Of a stretch of 64,000 nt of DNA, positions 37,456-47,800 are shown in pieces (within the stretch, counting starts at the first letter, position 1; the number at the start of each line of letters is the position of its first letter). Made by a program: the position numbers and the translations under genes. This DNA is from Nitrospira sp. (GTDB lineage: Bacteria; Nitrospirota; Nitrospiria; Nitrospirales; Nitrospiraceae), in contig JBAOHZ010000009.1 of assembly GCA_037045225.1 (NCBI GenBank), positions 124,001 through 188,000 on the forward strand. Reading direction: 5' to 3'. The notes below the pieces were generated by a model. It ran no database searches. It had not been told where the DNA came from and saw only the letters and a list, made by a program, of their open reading frames with translations.

Positions 37456-37905
37456 ATGCCCCAAATGACAAAGCGATTGGCAACCATGGTCACCATGCTG
37501 GCGTTTGTCGCCACCGTCGCCGGACCGACGATAACGGCTGCAGCCACCCCGGAAAAGGCCCCGGTCGAGATCAAGGTGCGAGTCAGTGAAAAGGGATTCA
37601 TGGATGAGAAGGGCCGGACCTATGGACCGAAACGAGCCCTGCAGATCCCCAAGGATACGGTGGTGAAGATCACCTTCGTCTTCAGTGAAGAAGTGACGAG
37701 CCTGGCCGTGGGAGATACACACCAGATTACGATCAGGGCCGAAGACGGCTGGAAACAGGAGACCGGCTCAGTTTGGGTGATGAACCGGGAATCGAGCGTG
37801 AGTTTTCTGGCCGGAGAGAAGGGCCGAACGCAATATCGCGCCTATTGTATCCTCGACTGCATCGGGATGGAGCACCTCACGAACCTTTTGATCCAGGTCA
37901 TCTAG
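37456..37905 (+). CDS. secreted cupredoxin-like protein
   Basis: A 149-residue protein with a signal peptide (MVTMLAFVATVAGP, then an Ala-rich site). The mature part is beta-rich, with KVRVSEKGFMDEKGRTYGPKR and IPKDTVVKITFVFSEEV, a cupredoxin-style strand pattern. Near the C terminus, YCILDCIGMEHLTNLL has two Cys four residues apart, then Met and His, recalling the CuA or type 1 copper loop but with altered spacing. A periplasmic copper-binding role is inferred. GAGGAGCACGAGAGCA precedes the ATG. Confidence 0.6.
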   Translation: MPQMTKRLATMVTMLAFVATVAGPTITAAATPEKAPVEIKVRVSEKGFMDEKGRTYGPKRALQIPKDTVVKITFVFSEEVTSLAVGDTHQITIRAEDGWKQETGSVWVMNRESSVSFLAGEKGRTQYRAYCILDCIGMEHLTNLLIQVI

Positions 37906-38019
37906 GCCCCCAACGCTCGTCGTTCATATCTCGCCTCTCGTCGGCAGAAACGAGCCTATGGCATACAGCTCATCCCGTGTGGCCTATGGCCAGAAATCGA
38001 GATCGGGCGGCTTTATTTT

Positions 38020-38080
38020 CAGCTATACGCCACCAGCCATACGCTCTGACCTTGCCGAGATACGCTTCACGCTTCACGGA
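38020..38080 (-). repeat. short dispersed intergenic repeat, copy 1
   Basis: On the minus strand this reads CGTGAAGCGTGAAGCG, then ATCTCGG, then GCGTATGGCTGGTGGCGTATAGC. It is related to the segment at 31476-31527 and lies in the gap downstream of the cupredoxin-like gene, between convergent genes. It may contribute to transcription termination. Confidence 0.5.
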
Positions 38081-38118
38081 TGTCGAGAACGACGCCGGCG
38101 GGATTTTTCCGCATACTG

Positions 38119-38538
38119 TTAATAGCCCCGTCCGGTACTGCCTCCTCCGCCCCCACTCATCCGATTCAGCGGAAGGGCCTCATATTTGGTCTTCAGCTCC
38201 GGATGTTGCGCGAGATATCCTTTGACTGCCGCATCATCAGCAAACACATCCTTGCTGCGCGCACGGTAATCTTCAAGCGTTAAACCATGCTTGGACAAGA
38301 GTGTGGTCAGTTTCGCGTTGATGTCGTCGCTCATCTCCTTCATTTTCTCCGGCGACGGCCGCTGTCCGGACCCGTAAGACTCTCCACCCTTGAAATAATT
38401 CGTCATCATTTCGCCGATTTCGATCCGGGCGTTCACAAACTTCTCCACATCGGCCGGTTCCGTTGCCAGACCATTCCCTGCGAACAGCACGACGCCCAAT
38501 GAGACCCCGACAATATGGCGTGAGAGATACCTACTCAT
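38119..38538 (-). CDS. small secreted protein of unknown function
   Basis: A 139-residue protein with a clear signal peptide (IVGVSLGVVLFAGNGLA). The mature part is mostly helical and charged (PADVEKFVNARIEIGEMM, EKMKEMSDDINAKL), ending in a Gly/Ser-rich tail. No cysteines. I do not recognise a family. GGAGACATT precedes the ATG. It converges on the cupredoxin-like gene. Confidence 0.65.
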   Translation of the reverse strand: MSRYLSRHIVGVSLGVVLFAGNGLATEPADVEKFVNARIEIGEMMTNYFKGGESYGSGQRPSPEKMKEMSDDINAKLTTLLSKHGLTLEDYRARSKDVFADDAAVKGYLAQHPELKTKYEALPLNRMSGGGGGSTGRGY

Positions 38539-38858
38539 AATGTCTCCTCAACGAATGGAATCAACAATGTGGTTACTGTCGGGCATCATAGCATTTCAGA
38601 CCACCACTGTGCATGGAAGGCGAAACTCGTACGGCCTCATTCGATCGACAACCGTGCCCAAATCCCCGTGGTATTCCACATGGAAATACGTTCGAGCAAG
38701 GTCCTGCAGGTGTGAGCCGAGGTATCGGGAGAAAAACCTTCACGGCCGGAAACAATGCTCTGGGGGGGGTGTAATAGTGGAGATAGCCTACCTAGCCGGT
38801 TAGCCTGGCTCAAGGTGCACAACACCGTTAGAGACGAACGTGCGCTCTGTACGCCCGA
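38539..38858. other. gap, nothing identified
   Basis: About 320 nt without a credible gene. An eight-G run occurs near 38761. No RNA fold or promoter pair stands out, although the minus-strand secreted-protein gene should start its transcript here. Confidence 0.35.
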
Positions 38859-39203
38859 TCATTCATCATATTTCCGGGCATTGCCGTAGGACTTCTCGAC
38901 GGGATACTTGGCCTCGTTCTTCTTTAACTTCGACAGCACCGCGGCATTCACATCCAGACCCAGATCATGACAAAGGTAGGAAAGCAGAATCACCACATCG
39001 GCAATTTCATCCTCCACACGCACTCGTGCCGGGCTTTCCAGGAGACGGGCCGCCTCGTCATGAGATTTCCACTGGAAGACCTCCAGCAACTCACTCGCCT
39101 CGACAGTGATGGCCGCCGCGAGTTCCTTGGGCTTGTGAAACTGCTCCCAATCGCGCTTCCGCCGAAACTCCAGCACCGCAGTCAACACATCGTCGTTCAA
39201 CAT
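38859..39203 (-). CDS. MazG-like nucleotide pyrophosphohydrolase
   Basis: A 114-residue protein of the all-alpha NTP pyrophosphatase superfamily. It has KELAAAITVEASELLEVFQW with the ExxE metal site, and VEDEIADVVILLSYL with the ExxD site. The size and motif placement match the single-domain RS21-C6/dCTPase-like group rather than full MazG. It would hydrolyse non-canonical or surplus nucleoside triphosphates to monophosphates. It stands alone, just downstream of the tRNA-Leu on the same strand. Confidence 0.88.
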   Translation of the reverse strand: MLNDDVLTAVLEFRRKRDWEQFHKPKELAAAITVEASELLEVFQWKSHDEAARLLESPARVRVEDEIADVVILLSYLCHDLGLDVNAAVLSKLKKNEAKYPVEKSYGNARKYDE

Positions 39204-39339
39204 CGGGGTTCATTCCCTCGAATCACGTGCCGGATCAGGCGCGAACAACTGCCACGAACAATACGTTGCTCGCCGGGCTCAGAATACGTTCGGGGCGTAA
39301 GACACAGCGTCCATTCGTGCAAGAGACGCTATCGCTGGT

Positions 39340-39426
39340 TGGTGCGGGAGGCGGGACTTGAACCCGCACACCTTTTACAGTACAGGATTTTAAGTCCTGG
39401 GCGTCTGCCGATTCCGCCACTCCCGC
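39340..39426 (-). tRNA. tRNA-Leu (anticodon UAA)
   Basis: On the minus strand the gene begins GCGGGAG, which pairs with CTCCCGC at the 3' end. The anticodon stem CAGGA/TCCTG encloses CTTAAAA, giving anticodon TAA at 39390-39392. The T arm has GCGGGTTCAAGTCCCGC. A long variable arm is present, as expected for class II tRNA-Leu, and the 3' CCA is encoded (TGG at 39340-39342 on the plus strand). Confidence 0.97.
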
Positions 39427-39449
39427 AGAGAGAAAAGTATCGGGGCGAA

Positions 39450-39477
39450 ATCTAACATCGGGCTCCCGGGGGGTCAA
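39450..39477 (-). promoter_or_regulatory. putative sigma-70 type promoter of tRNA-Leu
   Basis: On the minus strand TTGACC (39477-39472) and TTAGAT (39455-39450) are spaced by 16 nt, with the -10 box ending 23 nt before the mature tRNA 5' end. Orientation and distance suit a tRNA promoter. Confidence 0.45.
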
Positions 39478-39508
39478 GCGATCGGCAGAACATCTTCACA
39501 CGTGCAAG

Positions 39509-39534
39509 CGGCCTGTCCCTCCCGAGACAGGCCG
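39509..39534. terminator. hairpin downstream of ytxH-like gene
   Basis: A perfect 9-bp stem, CGGCCTGTC at 39509-39517 and GACAGGCCG at 39526-39534, with an 8-nt loop. It lies between the end of the minus-strand YtxH-domain gene and the tRNA promoter. No T tract follows, so termination is plausible but not assured. Confidence 0.45.
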
Positions 39535-39582
39535 TTGCAGTGTCATTGCTCTATCGAAACCAGTGCCGACAAGCCGGCAGGC

Positions 39583-39834
39583 TTACGCGGCTTCTTTATG
39601 ATCGTCTCGCTTCACCAATGCTTTACTACGTTCCACCATAGTGGACACGCCGCTCTTCACCGAGCGACTGAACCGGGTGGCCTGGACCTGTGCCCGCTTC
39701 GCATACCGCGCCACGTCGCGCCTCGTTTCCGCCCCGCTCTTCGGTGCCAGGAGTAACCCCAGCGCCGCACCCACAATTGCGCCCCCTCCGATAATGGCTG
39801 CAATCTTCGCTGCTTCACGCCCCTTGGTAGACAT
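39583..39834 (-). CDS. YtxH domain protein
   Basis: An 83-residue protein with the YtxH signature: an N-terminal glycine-rich membrane helix (IAAIIGGGAIVGAALGLLLAPKSG) followed by a basic amphipathic tail (ETRRDVARYAKRAQ). Such proteins are membrane-associated and often stress-related, of unknown mechanism. ATG 39834 is preceded by GGGAGGATGTC. Confidence 0.85.
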   Translation of the reverse strand: MSTKGREAAKIAAIIGGGAIVGAALGLLLAPKSGAETRRDVARYAKRAQVQATRFSRSVKSGVSTMVERSKALVKRDDHKEAA

Positions 39835-40161
39835 CGTGACATCCTCCCTTTGGTACAACAAGGTTTACTGTCCACTGACTTTCGGCGAGAGCTACTGATG
39901 ACTACAGCATCAACCGTGCCACAGACGCGTGATGCGGATTCACTGGGTATTTCTGCGATGCGTCAAAATCGGGTTAGCGACTTCTCATAAAGGGTGCTGT
40001 TTTGTGAACAACGGAAGGAGACAACCGTTTCAGAAAAGCGACAGGTGTTCCTAAGGAAACCAGCTGATCGGGCTGCAGGCCTTGCCCGGCAAGGCTTCAA
40101 GCCCAGCCTTGCATTGCAGAACAGGCTCACATAAGATCGCGAAACTATGTGGGGTCCTTCT
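39835..40161. other. gap upstream of lgt
   Basis: About 330 nt with no supported gene. A small perfect hairpin GCCTTGC-CCG-GCAAGGC lies at 40079-40095 and partly repeats nearby (CAGCCTTGC), but I cannot assign a role. Promoters for both divergent genes should be here; none is obvious. Confidence 0.35.
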
Positions 40162-40995
40162 ATGCTGTCCTCGTTACACGCCATTGTGTATCCCGATATC
40201 GACCCGGTCTTCTTGCGGTTAGGGCCACTCCAGTTCCGGTGGTACGGCTTGATGTATCTCATCGGACTCACCCTGGCCTACTTCATCATCGGGGCTCGGG
40301 CCAGGGCACAGAAGCTGCCGCTGAATAAGGATCAGGTCTACGATATGATCGTCTACGCGGCAGTCGGCGTCTTTGCCGGAGGCCGATTAGGCTATGTGCT
40401 CTTCTATAACCTCTCCTACTATCTGGAGAATCCGCTCAAGGTTTTCGCCGTCTGGGAAGGCGGCATGTCGTTCCATGGCGGCCTGATCGGCACAATTGTG
40501 GCCCTCATCCTGTTTGCCAGGCGGCAAGGCATGACGATCCTGACTATTGCCGACCTAGCGGCCGGTGTGACCCCGGTGGGTCTCGGACTGGGGCGAATTG
40601 GCAATTTCATCAACGGCGAACTATACGGCCGCCCCACCGACGTAGACTGGTGTATGGTGTTCCCGGCCGGCGGCATGGCCTGCCGCCATCCTTCCCAGCT
40701 GTATGAAGCGTTCCTGGAAGGACTGCTGCTCTTTACCGTACTCTGGCTGATCACGCGCCGCCTTCCGCCACCGGGAACCGTCTTCGGCGCCTTCCTGGTA
40801 GGCTATGGGATCTGCCGGATTGTAGTGGAGTTTTTTCGCGAGCCGGATGCGCAGATTGGATTCATCATCGGCACGATTTCGATGGGGCAGATGCTCAGCA
40901 TTCCCATGATCGTGGCGGGAGCGGTTATCCTGGCAATCGCGTCTCAGCGAAAACGCCCGCTCCAACCAGACTCAGGTTCAGCCGCCCCGCTCTGA
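40162..40995 (+). CDS. lgt: prolipoprotein diacylglyceryl transferase
   Basis: Attaches diacylglyceryl to the lipobox Cys of prelipoproteins in the inner membrane. The 277-residue multi-spanning protein shows FRWYGLMYLIGL, GRLGYVLFYN, EGGMSFHGGLIG and the Lgt signature GRIGNFINGELYGRPT, then HPSQLYEAFLEG. An in-frame ATG at 40147 would add five residues. The many lipoproteins in this window are its expected substrates. Confidence 0.96.
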   Translation: MLSSLHAIVYPDIDPVFLRLGPLQFRWYGLMYLIGLTLAYFIIGARARAQKLPLNKDQVYDMIVYAAVGVFAGGRLGYVLFYNLSYYLENPLKVFAVWEGGMSFHGGLIGTIVALILFARRQGMTILTIADLAAGVTPVGLGLGRIGNFINGELYGRPTDVDWCMVFPAGGMACRHPSQLYEAFLEGLLLFTVLWLITRRLPPPGTVFGAFLVGYGICRIVVEFFREPDAQIGFIIGTISMGQMLSIPMIVAGAVILAIASQRKRPLQPDSGSAAPL

Positions 40996-41000
40996 AGCGT

Positions 41001-41018
41001 GGGCGGCCGTTGCCGCCC
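41001..41018. terminator. hairpin between convergent lgt and TPR lipoprotein genes
   Basis: A perfect 7-bp GC stem with a 4-nt loop (GGGCGGC-CGTT-GCCGCCC) fills the 27-nt gap between the two stops. It could serve both genes. No T tract follows. Confidence 0.5.
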
Positions 41019-41022
41019 CCTG

Positions 41023-41427
41023 CTACTTGGGGTTGGCGTCCATCCAGGATTTCCGGTCTAACCCGATATCGCTGTCATATTTCCGAAGAGGCGGGGCGTC
41101 CCAGATCACCTTGTTACCTGGAGCCAGGTTGGCCGCGGCGACATAGTGCTTCTTGGCCTCGGCTTTCTCTCCCAATCGCTCCAGCGTCAACCCCAGATTG
41201 TAGTGCGCTTCCGCCAGAGTCTGGTCGGCTGTGATCGTCGCCACATACACCTGTCGGGCTCCAGCCCAATCTTGTTGTGCGAACAACTGATTGCCCTGTT
41301 CCAACTGCTGACTCACCGCAACGCTGGTCCCCGCCGCTGCATGCAGCGGCCGCAATTCCACCTTGTGTTGGCCGGCACACCCGACCAGCGCCATCGTTAC
41401 CGTTGCCGCCCACACGAGCACCCTCAT
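41023..41427 (-). CDS. TPR-containing lipoprotein
   Basis: A 134-residue predicted lipoprotein: the signal is MRVLVWAATVTMALVGC with the lipobox at Cys17. Residues ~45-110 form about two TPR units (GNQLFAQQDWAGARQVYVAT and AEAHYNLGLTLERLGEKAEA). ATG 41427 has GGAGGGTGGC upstream. It lies 17 nt after the AddA-type gene on the same strand but is probably functionally separate. Confidence 0.8.
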   Translation of the reverse strand: MRVLVWAATVTMALVGCAGQHKVELRPLHAAAGTSVAVSQQLEQGNQLFAQQDWAGARQVYVATITADQTLAEAHYNLGLTLERLGEKAEAKKHYVAAANLAPGNKVIWDAPPLRKYDSDIGLDRKSWMDANPK

Positions 41428-41444
41428 GCCACCCTCCTTTGTAC

Positions 41445-44400
41445 TCACACCGTGACCGTCATTCCTTGCCGCAGGAAAATGAATTCGAAACCTGCGACGG
41501 ATTCACCCAACGCCTGTTCCACCGCCATCCGGTACAACCGTGCCTGTTCTCGATAGAGCTCAACCCTCGCCGCTACCTGATCCGCCGGGATCATATCCGT
41601 CTTATAATCGGCAATCCAGATCTCGCCATCGATGCGGTAGAGCAGGTCGATGGCCCCTTCCATGATTTGCCGACCACCGTTCCAGGGAATGAGAAATGGC
41701 ACCTCACGACCGATCACAGTCGCCCGGCGCAATCGCTCGTAGGCCGGAGACTGGGCGAAGGTTCGCAGCAAGTCTCGCACCTCCCCGATCACCACGTCAT
41801 GCGTCGCCGTATCCCGTTCATCGAGCGCCAGTGAAATGTGGTCGATCAAGGCTACCTGCGCGTCGACATCAGCGGTAAAATCCCAGTATTGCAGCAGCCG
41901 GTGGACCATCGTCCCCAGGGTCTTTCCCCGCGTCACCAGCCTCACCTGCCCTGCTTCTCGCTCGACGGCCGGAGCGGGTTTCTGCAGGAAGTCGGACGGT
42001 GAGACTTGCAAGGACTCCGTTCGCTGCGCCTGCCATTTTTGGTCGCGCTGCATCCAGCGGTCTGAAAATGCCCGGTCAGTGACCACGCCCTCCAACACCA
42101 TCGGACGTTCGCGCTGTCTCGCCGGCGGACGATCATCTCCCTGGAGGATGGTCTGACGCAAGCCGACACCACCGACAGAAATGTCCTGCTGATCGGTTAG
42201 CCCGAGCTCCACGCCGGCAGCCTGTTCTAACAATTCCAGCAACGCCCCCCGCACCCGCCGCCGCGGCAGAGCTCCGGATAAGACCAGACGCTCCCTCGCG
42301 CGCGTCATCCCGACATAAAACAGCCGACGCCGTTCCGCCTGTTCACGCGTACGCGCCTTCTCAGCCACCAGTACCGCGCCCAGGCTACACCGGTCCCCCA
42401 GATCGAGCCCCTGCACACCGGTCGACCAATCATGCCAAATGATCGGTCGCGCAGGACCGCGGCCTGCACCATCTCCATGATGTAACCCGGCGAGGATCAC
42501 CAGCGGAAACTCCAAACCTTTCGCCTTGTGGATGGTGAACACACGAACGGCATCCAGGGTATCCTCCGAGAGCGCACTCTCCGCTTCTTCCGGTTGCTCC
42601 GTGAGCCGATCCAGCATCAGCGCGACAAATCCGGTCAACGTCAGGTTCGGGCGATCCGCCAGGTCCGCCGCCATCTGGCGAACCTTCAACAGGTTGGCCA
42701 CCGCCTGCTCGCCGTGGAGGGACGCCGCCGCCAGTTCGAGTACCGGCAGGTGTGTAAAAATGAGGTCCAGCACCTGAGGGAGCGGACAACGGGGCGCCAG
42801 CTCATGCAACCGCGCCAGCACGCCGTACAACCGACGGAGCGGCTCGGCATGCGGACTGCTCCAGTCTGTCAGGCGATCGGTTTCGCGGTAATCCAGCGAC
42901 TCCCGTTCCTGCAGCTCGGCCAACGCGGAGTCAGGCAGGCCACCCACTGCCGATCGAAGCAGCCCCACCAGGGCGACGCGATCGTGGGGATTGCCGACGC
43001 ACCGGAGCATGTTCACGAGATCGATCACTTCCTGCCGCCGATAAAAATGTTTTTCCCCGTCGATGATGTACGAAATGTCGTGCCGGCGGAGGGCTTCCAG
43101 GTAGGGCTCAGCCTGAGTCAATTTTCGAAACAGGAGCGCGACATGCCCTGGGCGGAGCCCGCTTTCCGTTCCCCTTGACGCTCCCGCGTCTCCGGCCGGA
43201 CGGAGCAAACCTGACACCAAGTGCGCAATCTGTTCCGCCTCCACCCGGGTTGCTGCGGCCGAATCCAACTCGTCCTCGTCCTCCGACGCGACCAAGCGGA
43301 GTTCTACACCGGGATTGCGAAACTGACTGGATCGATTCGGTTGTACCGTGAGCGGGACATTCGGCGGCTGAATGGACGGCTGCGCGACCAGAAGCCGGTT
43401 GAAGACGCCGTTAACCAGATCGAGCACCTGCGCATGACTGCGAAAATTTGTGGCGAGCTCGCAGCGTAACGCCCCGCTGCGTTCCAGGCGATCGACCACA
43501 TGATCGAACGCTTCGATATCAGCCCGACGGAACGCATAGATCGACTGCTTCGGGTCACCGACGATGAACAGTTTTCCCGATTCGAGTTCCGTCTCTCGCC
43601 ATGAACCGGCCTGCGTGTTGAGGCGTTCGGCCAGGTACAGCACGATCTCGTACTGCACCGGGTCCGTATCCTGAAATTCGTCGACCAGCAACGCGCGATA
43701 GTCCCGCTTCAACTGCTCGCGGATCGCAGGATGATCGCGCAGCAACGTCCGGGCCTTGCCGACCAAACCATCGAAGGTGAGCCAGCCGGAATCCAGAAAC
43801 GACGTTCGCACCGACTGCACGAACGGCGAGAGCACAGCCAGGAGATTCTGCAGGAGTGCATGGTCGACCTTAAGCAACCGCGTGGCGATCCGTTGCAACG
43901 ACTCGACTTCCGCATGATCATCCTCTTGCCATCCGGTCGGTGCGGCGCCGAGGTCTTTGGCCAGCAACTCCTGCGTCTCACGTGAGAGAGCGCGCAGACC
44001 GTTGATCCCATCGGCAAGCAGGAGTGCGAAGAGTTCCGCAACCGCCGCCAGCATTAGCTCGATCTTGCGTCGCTTCGGGCGTTCATACCGTGCGAGCAGA
44101 TTTTCCGCTAGCGCCTTCCTACTGGAGAACCAGTCACGCAATTCCGGATTCAGGCCCGTCTCGGCCACCTGCTGCGCCAACCCATTCAGATCGATCAAGT
44201 CACTGTGCAGACGGTAGGCCAGCTCTCGCAGTTCGTCGAGACCGAATGTGTCCAGGAGTTCTCGCCAGCGTCTGTGATCACTCCCCGCCGCGCCTAGCTC
44301 ACGATCCAGCCACAACTCCCACTCAGCGGTGAAATGTTCCTCGAAGCGCGATCCATCCTCGTCCGTTTGAAACGTCGGTGTGACCCCGGCTTCGATCGGG

Positions 44401-44831
44401 TACAGGCGCAACAGATGCGCGGCAAAACTATGCAAGGTTCCGATCTGCGCTTTCTCCACATCACGAAGTGCGGCATCGGCCCGAGCCACGATTTCATCGG
44501 TCGTCCATCCATATCGTAGGCGTAGGTCGGCGATTGAAACCGTGCCACCGCCCACCACGGAATTGTCACGGCCTTCCGCATTCACCAAGGAACGAAGACG
44601 CTCTCGTAAACGAAGTTTCATCTCGGCGGCGGCTTTGTTGGTGAAGGTGAGAGCCACGATGCGCGACAGGTCCAGCGGATCGGTCCGGCGCATGAGCAGA
44701 TATATCAATCGATTCACCAGCAGCGTCGTCTTCCCGGTTCCCGCCCCGGCGATCACCACGACATTCCGGTCGAACGTGGTAGCCGCTGCTTCTCGTGCCG
44801 CCTGGTCTGGAATCGAGGCCGGTTCAGTCAC
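41445..44831 (-). CDS. addA: UvrD/Rep-family helicase-nuclease (AddA-type)
   Basis: A 1128-residue superfamily I helicase with a C-terminal nuclease, for double-strand break end processing. Helicase motifs: AGAGTGKTTLLV (Ia), FTNKAAAEMK, LLVDEFQDTDPVQ (II), VGDPKQSIYAFRRAD (III), TIHKAKGLEFP (V) and TRARERLVLSG (VI). Near residue 1070 the RecB-like PD-(D/E)XK site appears as EGAIDLLY ... WIADYKTD. The start is GTG 44831, overlapping the AddB-type gene by 8 nt (GTGACTGA). Whether the pair is truly AddAB or an AdnAB-like variant was not tested. Confidence 0.88.
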   Translation of the reverse strand: MTEPASIPDQAAREAAATTFDRNVVVIAGAGTGKTTLLVNRLIYLLMRRTDPLDLSRIVALTFTNKAAAEMKLRLRERLRSLVNAEGRDNSVVGGGTVSIADLRLRYGWTTDEIVARADAALRDVEKAQIGTLHSFAAHLLRLYPIEAGVTPTFQTDEDGSRFEEHFTAEWELWLDRELGAAGSDHRRWRELLDTFGLDELRELAYRLHSDLIDLNGLAQQVAETGLNPELRDWFSSRKALAENLLARYERPKRRKIELMLAAVAELFALLLADGINGLRALSRETQELLAKDLGAAPTGWQEDDHAEVESLQRIATRLLKVDHALLQNLLAVLSPFVQSVRTSFLDSGWLTFDGLVGKARTLLRDHPAIREQLKRDYRALLVDEFQDTDPVQYEIVLYLAERLNTQAGSWRETELESGKLFIVGDPKQSIYAFRRADIEAFDHVVDRLERSGALRCELATNFRSHAQVLDLVNGVFNRLLVAQPSIQPPNVPLTVQPNRSSQFRNPGVELRLVASEDEDELDSAAATRVEAEQIAHLVSGLLRPAGDAGASRGTESGLRPGHVALLFRKLTQAEPYLEALRRHDISYIIDGEKHFYRRQEVIDLVNMLRCVGNPHDRVALVGLLRSAVGGLPDSALAELQERESLDYRETDRLTDWSSPHAEPLRRLYGVLARLHELAPRCPLPQVLDLIFTHLPVLELAAASLHGEQAVANLLKVRQMAADLADRPNLTLTGFVALMLDRLTEQPEEAESALSEDTLDAVRVFTIHKAKGLEFPLVILAGLHHGDGAGRGPARPIIWHDWSTGVQGLDLGDRCSLGAVLVAEKARTREQAERRRLFYVGMTRARERLVLSGALPRRRVRGALLELLEQAAGVELGLTDQQDISVGGVGLRQTILQGDDRPPARQRERPMVLEGVVTDRAFSDRWMQRDQKWQAQRTESLQVSPSDFLQKPAPAVEREAGQVRLVTRGKTLGTMVHRLLQYWDFTADVDAQVALIDHISLALDERDTATHDVVIGEVRDLLRTFAQSPAYERLRRATVIGREVPFLIPWNGGRQIMEGAIDLLYRIDGEIWIADYKTDMIPADQVAARVELYREQARLYRMAVEQALGESVAGFEFIFLRQGMTVTV

Positions 44832-47800
44832 GCGCCACCTTCTGCGATCGCACATCCCGCAATGTCCTGGACGGTGAGGACCGAGAAGCCCGCCACCAGC
44901 TCGGCTGATGGGTTCGGCGACACGCGGTCGAAAAGTCACAATGGGTACAGTGGGCATCCGGGGCGATGAAATATTGCCCGGCGCGTATGCCGTCGAGCAG
45001 CACCTGCATCGTCCTGCTCAATATCGGACCGGACGGCCCCTGCCAGGCTGACGCGGCAAAGGCCACACGCTCAACCGCAGGATCGGCATGCGGGAGCAAA
45101 TAGAGAAACTCGACCGCTTCAGGCAATACTCCCTGCTGACCGTCTGGCGAGCCGACAGCCGCCATCAACGAGTACAGCGCAGGCTGCAGTCGTTGCGCGC
45201 GCAGGGCCGCTTGCAGGAGATTGCGATCCTTGGCCTCCACGCGATCGTTCGCTCGATACTTATAATCGATAACCCTCAGCGCGCCAGACTGCGGATGCCG
45301 ATCCACCCGGTCCCATCGTCCACGCAGTGGAATCTCCTCGCCTTGCGATCCATCCGGCACACTCCCTATGGCATCCAGTTCGAATTCAGCGGGATGGAAT
45401 CCCGAGGCCAACGCCGCGTCACGATCGAGAATGATTGTCGCTTCGATCAACCGCCGGACCGATTCCTGTGCCAACTGCCAGGTCAGGGCGTAGCCGGTTC
45501 CATGTGTCCTGGCGTACGCGTCAAAGGTCTGCGCGACGGCCCGAGCGACCTCCTCAGTGATGGCAGAGGAGGACAGTACCGTAACCGGCCAGCCCAGTTG
45601 GATCAGCGCCAGATAACAAAGTCGCAACGCGCCATGACAGAGCTGCCCCATTGCCGGAGGGGTCAGTTCCATAGAAGGAGTCTGACGCACCGATTCAAGG
45701 TTGAGCACCTGCCTGGAAAAATATTGAAAGGGGCAGCGGGCATAGGATTCCAGCGCCGTCGGTGAGAACCCGCGTTCAGTGACCGCCTTCCAATGGGCGC
45801 CTGAATGCTCGAGCATCCCGTCGTACGCGCTCAGGGCCGGATGCCCGCTTTCGATGACGCCTTGCGCTCCCAGCCCGTGGGAAAATAACAATCCGTCACG
45901 CCCGACTGCCTCCAAGAGCGCAGTCACATCGCAACCCTGCAGTACCGTACTCACGGTGAGCTCTTCCCTCGTCTGCAGCTGCGGCGTGAAGAGCGGAAGA
46001 TCGACACGGTCCGACCATCGACGCGGAAGGGCGAGGAGAGATGTCGTATCCGATGGGTGCGGCACCACCCCGACCGCATCCAGATAACTGGACGGCACCA
46101 GCGGGCGACCGGCGGCATCCGCCCGTTGATAGGAGAGATACAATCGTTCCTTGGCCGACGCTCGCAACAGCTCGAACAGCAGTGCCTCCTCTCCATACCC
46201 CTGCAGCTTCTGGTCGATCTTGTAGCCCAGGGTTTCGCTCAGGACCAGTCGATGCCGATCACGGAGAAATCCATCCTCATGGATGTACCGGGGAAACAGT
46301 TTTTCATTCATTCCGATCAGGAAGAGGGCCCGAAATCCAAGCCCGCGGGCTGCCATCGCATCCAGCACCTGTACGCCCTGGTGCGAAGGGGGGGCCAGGG
46401 CGCAGGTCGTTCGCGAGACGATCTCCGCGAACGTGTCTGTCCATTCGTCCCAGGTGATATCGGCGCCGAGCCGGTCGAGTGCGTGCAACTCGGCGAAGAC
46501 TCTGGACAACGCCTCAGGCACGTCCTGGGCATCATCCCCCTGTGCCGTCGCGTCGATGGAGGTGGATAACCCGAAGGGAACGGTCAGCCCGAGAGGAACG
46601 GTCAGATGGGTGTCGGCGAGAGCGCAGAAGGCGTCGGTCAGGGCGCCATATCCGCCCCGATCCGGAAGGTGCTTCAGATCCTCGATCAATGGCGCGAGGC
46701 AGTCCCACAGCAGGCGCAGTTGCACCCCGTCGATCGAGAACGCCTCGAGTTCTTCCGCAACGCTGTCCTCGCCGTCGGTCGCCCAGGAGTCCAGACGGCC
46801 CAGGTGCGCCAGGCGTGTCCATTCCTCTTCCCCACGAGTAATTCCGAGCGTCTCCACTGCCACGCGCCAGAGGTCGGGACGGGGCTCAACCTCGTGCGTA
46901 CCCGTCGTGAGGCGGCGATTCCATGGGGAGGTCAGCACTTCCAACATGGCCGGTCGATGCAAGCCGTTTTCCTTCAGTCGCGCCAGGTGAAGCAGCGTCT
47001 TCACGGATGGTTCCTGTAACAGCGGCACCGTCGCACTGGAGACAAATGGAATGCGATGCTGGTCGAAGATGCGTCGCAGGGATGCCTGGTATGGCACGAG
47101 GGTACGACCCACCACCCCAATCTCACCGAAGGCATACCCATTGGTCTCTACCAGCGAAAGAATCTGCTTGCAGACCAGCGTCAATTCATCGTCGAGACCG
47201 GCGGCATTCCGCACTTCAACCGATACATTTACTTTCTGAGAATCGGGAGCAGAGTCACCGGTTGTCATACGCGACCGTTCGCCTGGACCTCCGGCAATCG
47301 GATAGAGGTGTCGCTCTAGAAACTGTCGCGCAAAACCGTAGGCCGGTTGTTCGCCGAGCGGGAAGTAGACCGTGAGCGGCAGGGAGACACTCAACGCTTC
47401 CAGAAGAGTCAGCTGAGTTTGCGTCAGATCGTACGACCCGTAGTACCAGAGACCGGCGAGGCCACGGAGAAAGGGAGAAGTGGACACACAGTCGGTCACG
47501 AGCGCGGTCAAGTCATCCGGAGATCCCACCCCCAACGCCGCACTGCCTTCCCGTAGCGCCGCATATAACGTCAACAAGCCTCTGAGCTTCTCACTGTCTT
47601 CCGGCGGGAACTGCCCTTCCTCCACCGCGCGTAACGCCAGGGCAGAATCCACCGTGGCATCCTTGAGGTCTCGCAGACTGGCCCACAAAGCCGGCCAGGC
47701 GCCGGACGGCAACTGCGGCAAACGAAGTACCCCGGTCTGTGGTACGTTGCGCTGCGCGAGATGCTGCAGCAGGCGCTCGAAAAACATGTCGGTGACGAGT

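Noticed and set aside
39340..39426. tRNA-Leu as an integration site with a nearby mobile element
   Set aside because: No integrase, direct repeat of the tRNA end or mobile gene is found on either side; the neighbours are ordinary genes.
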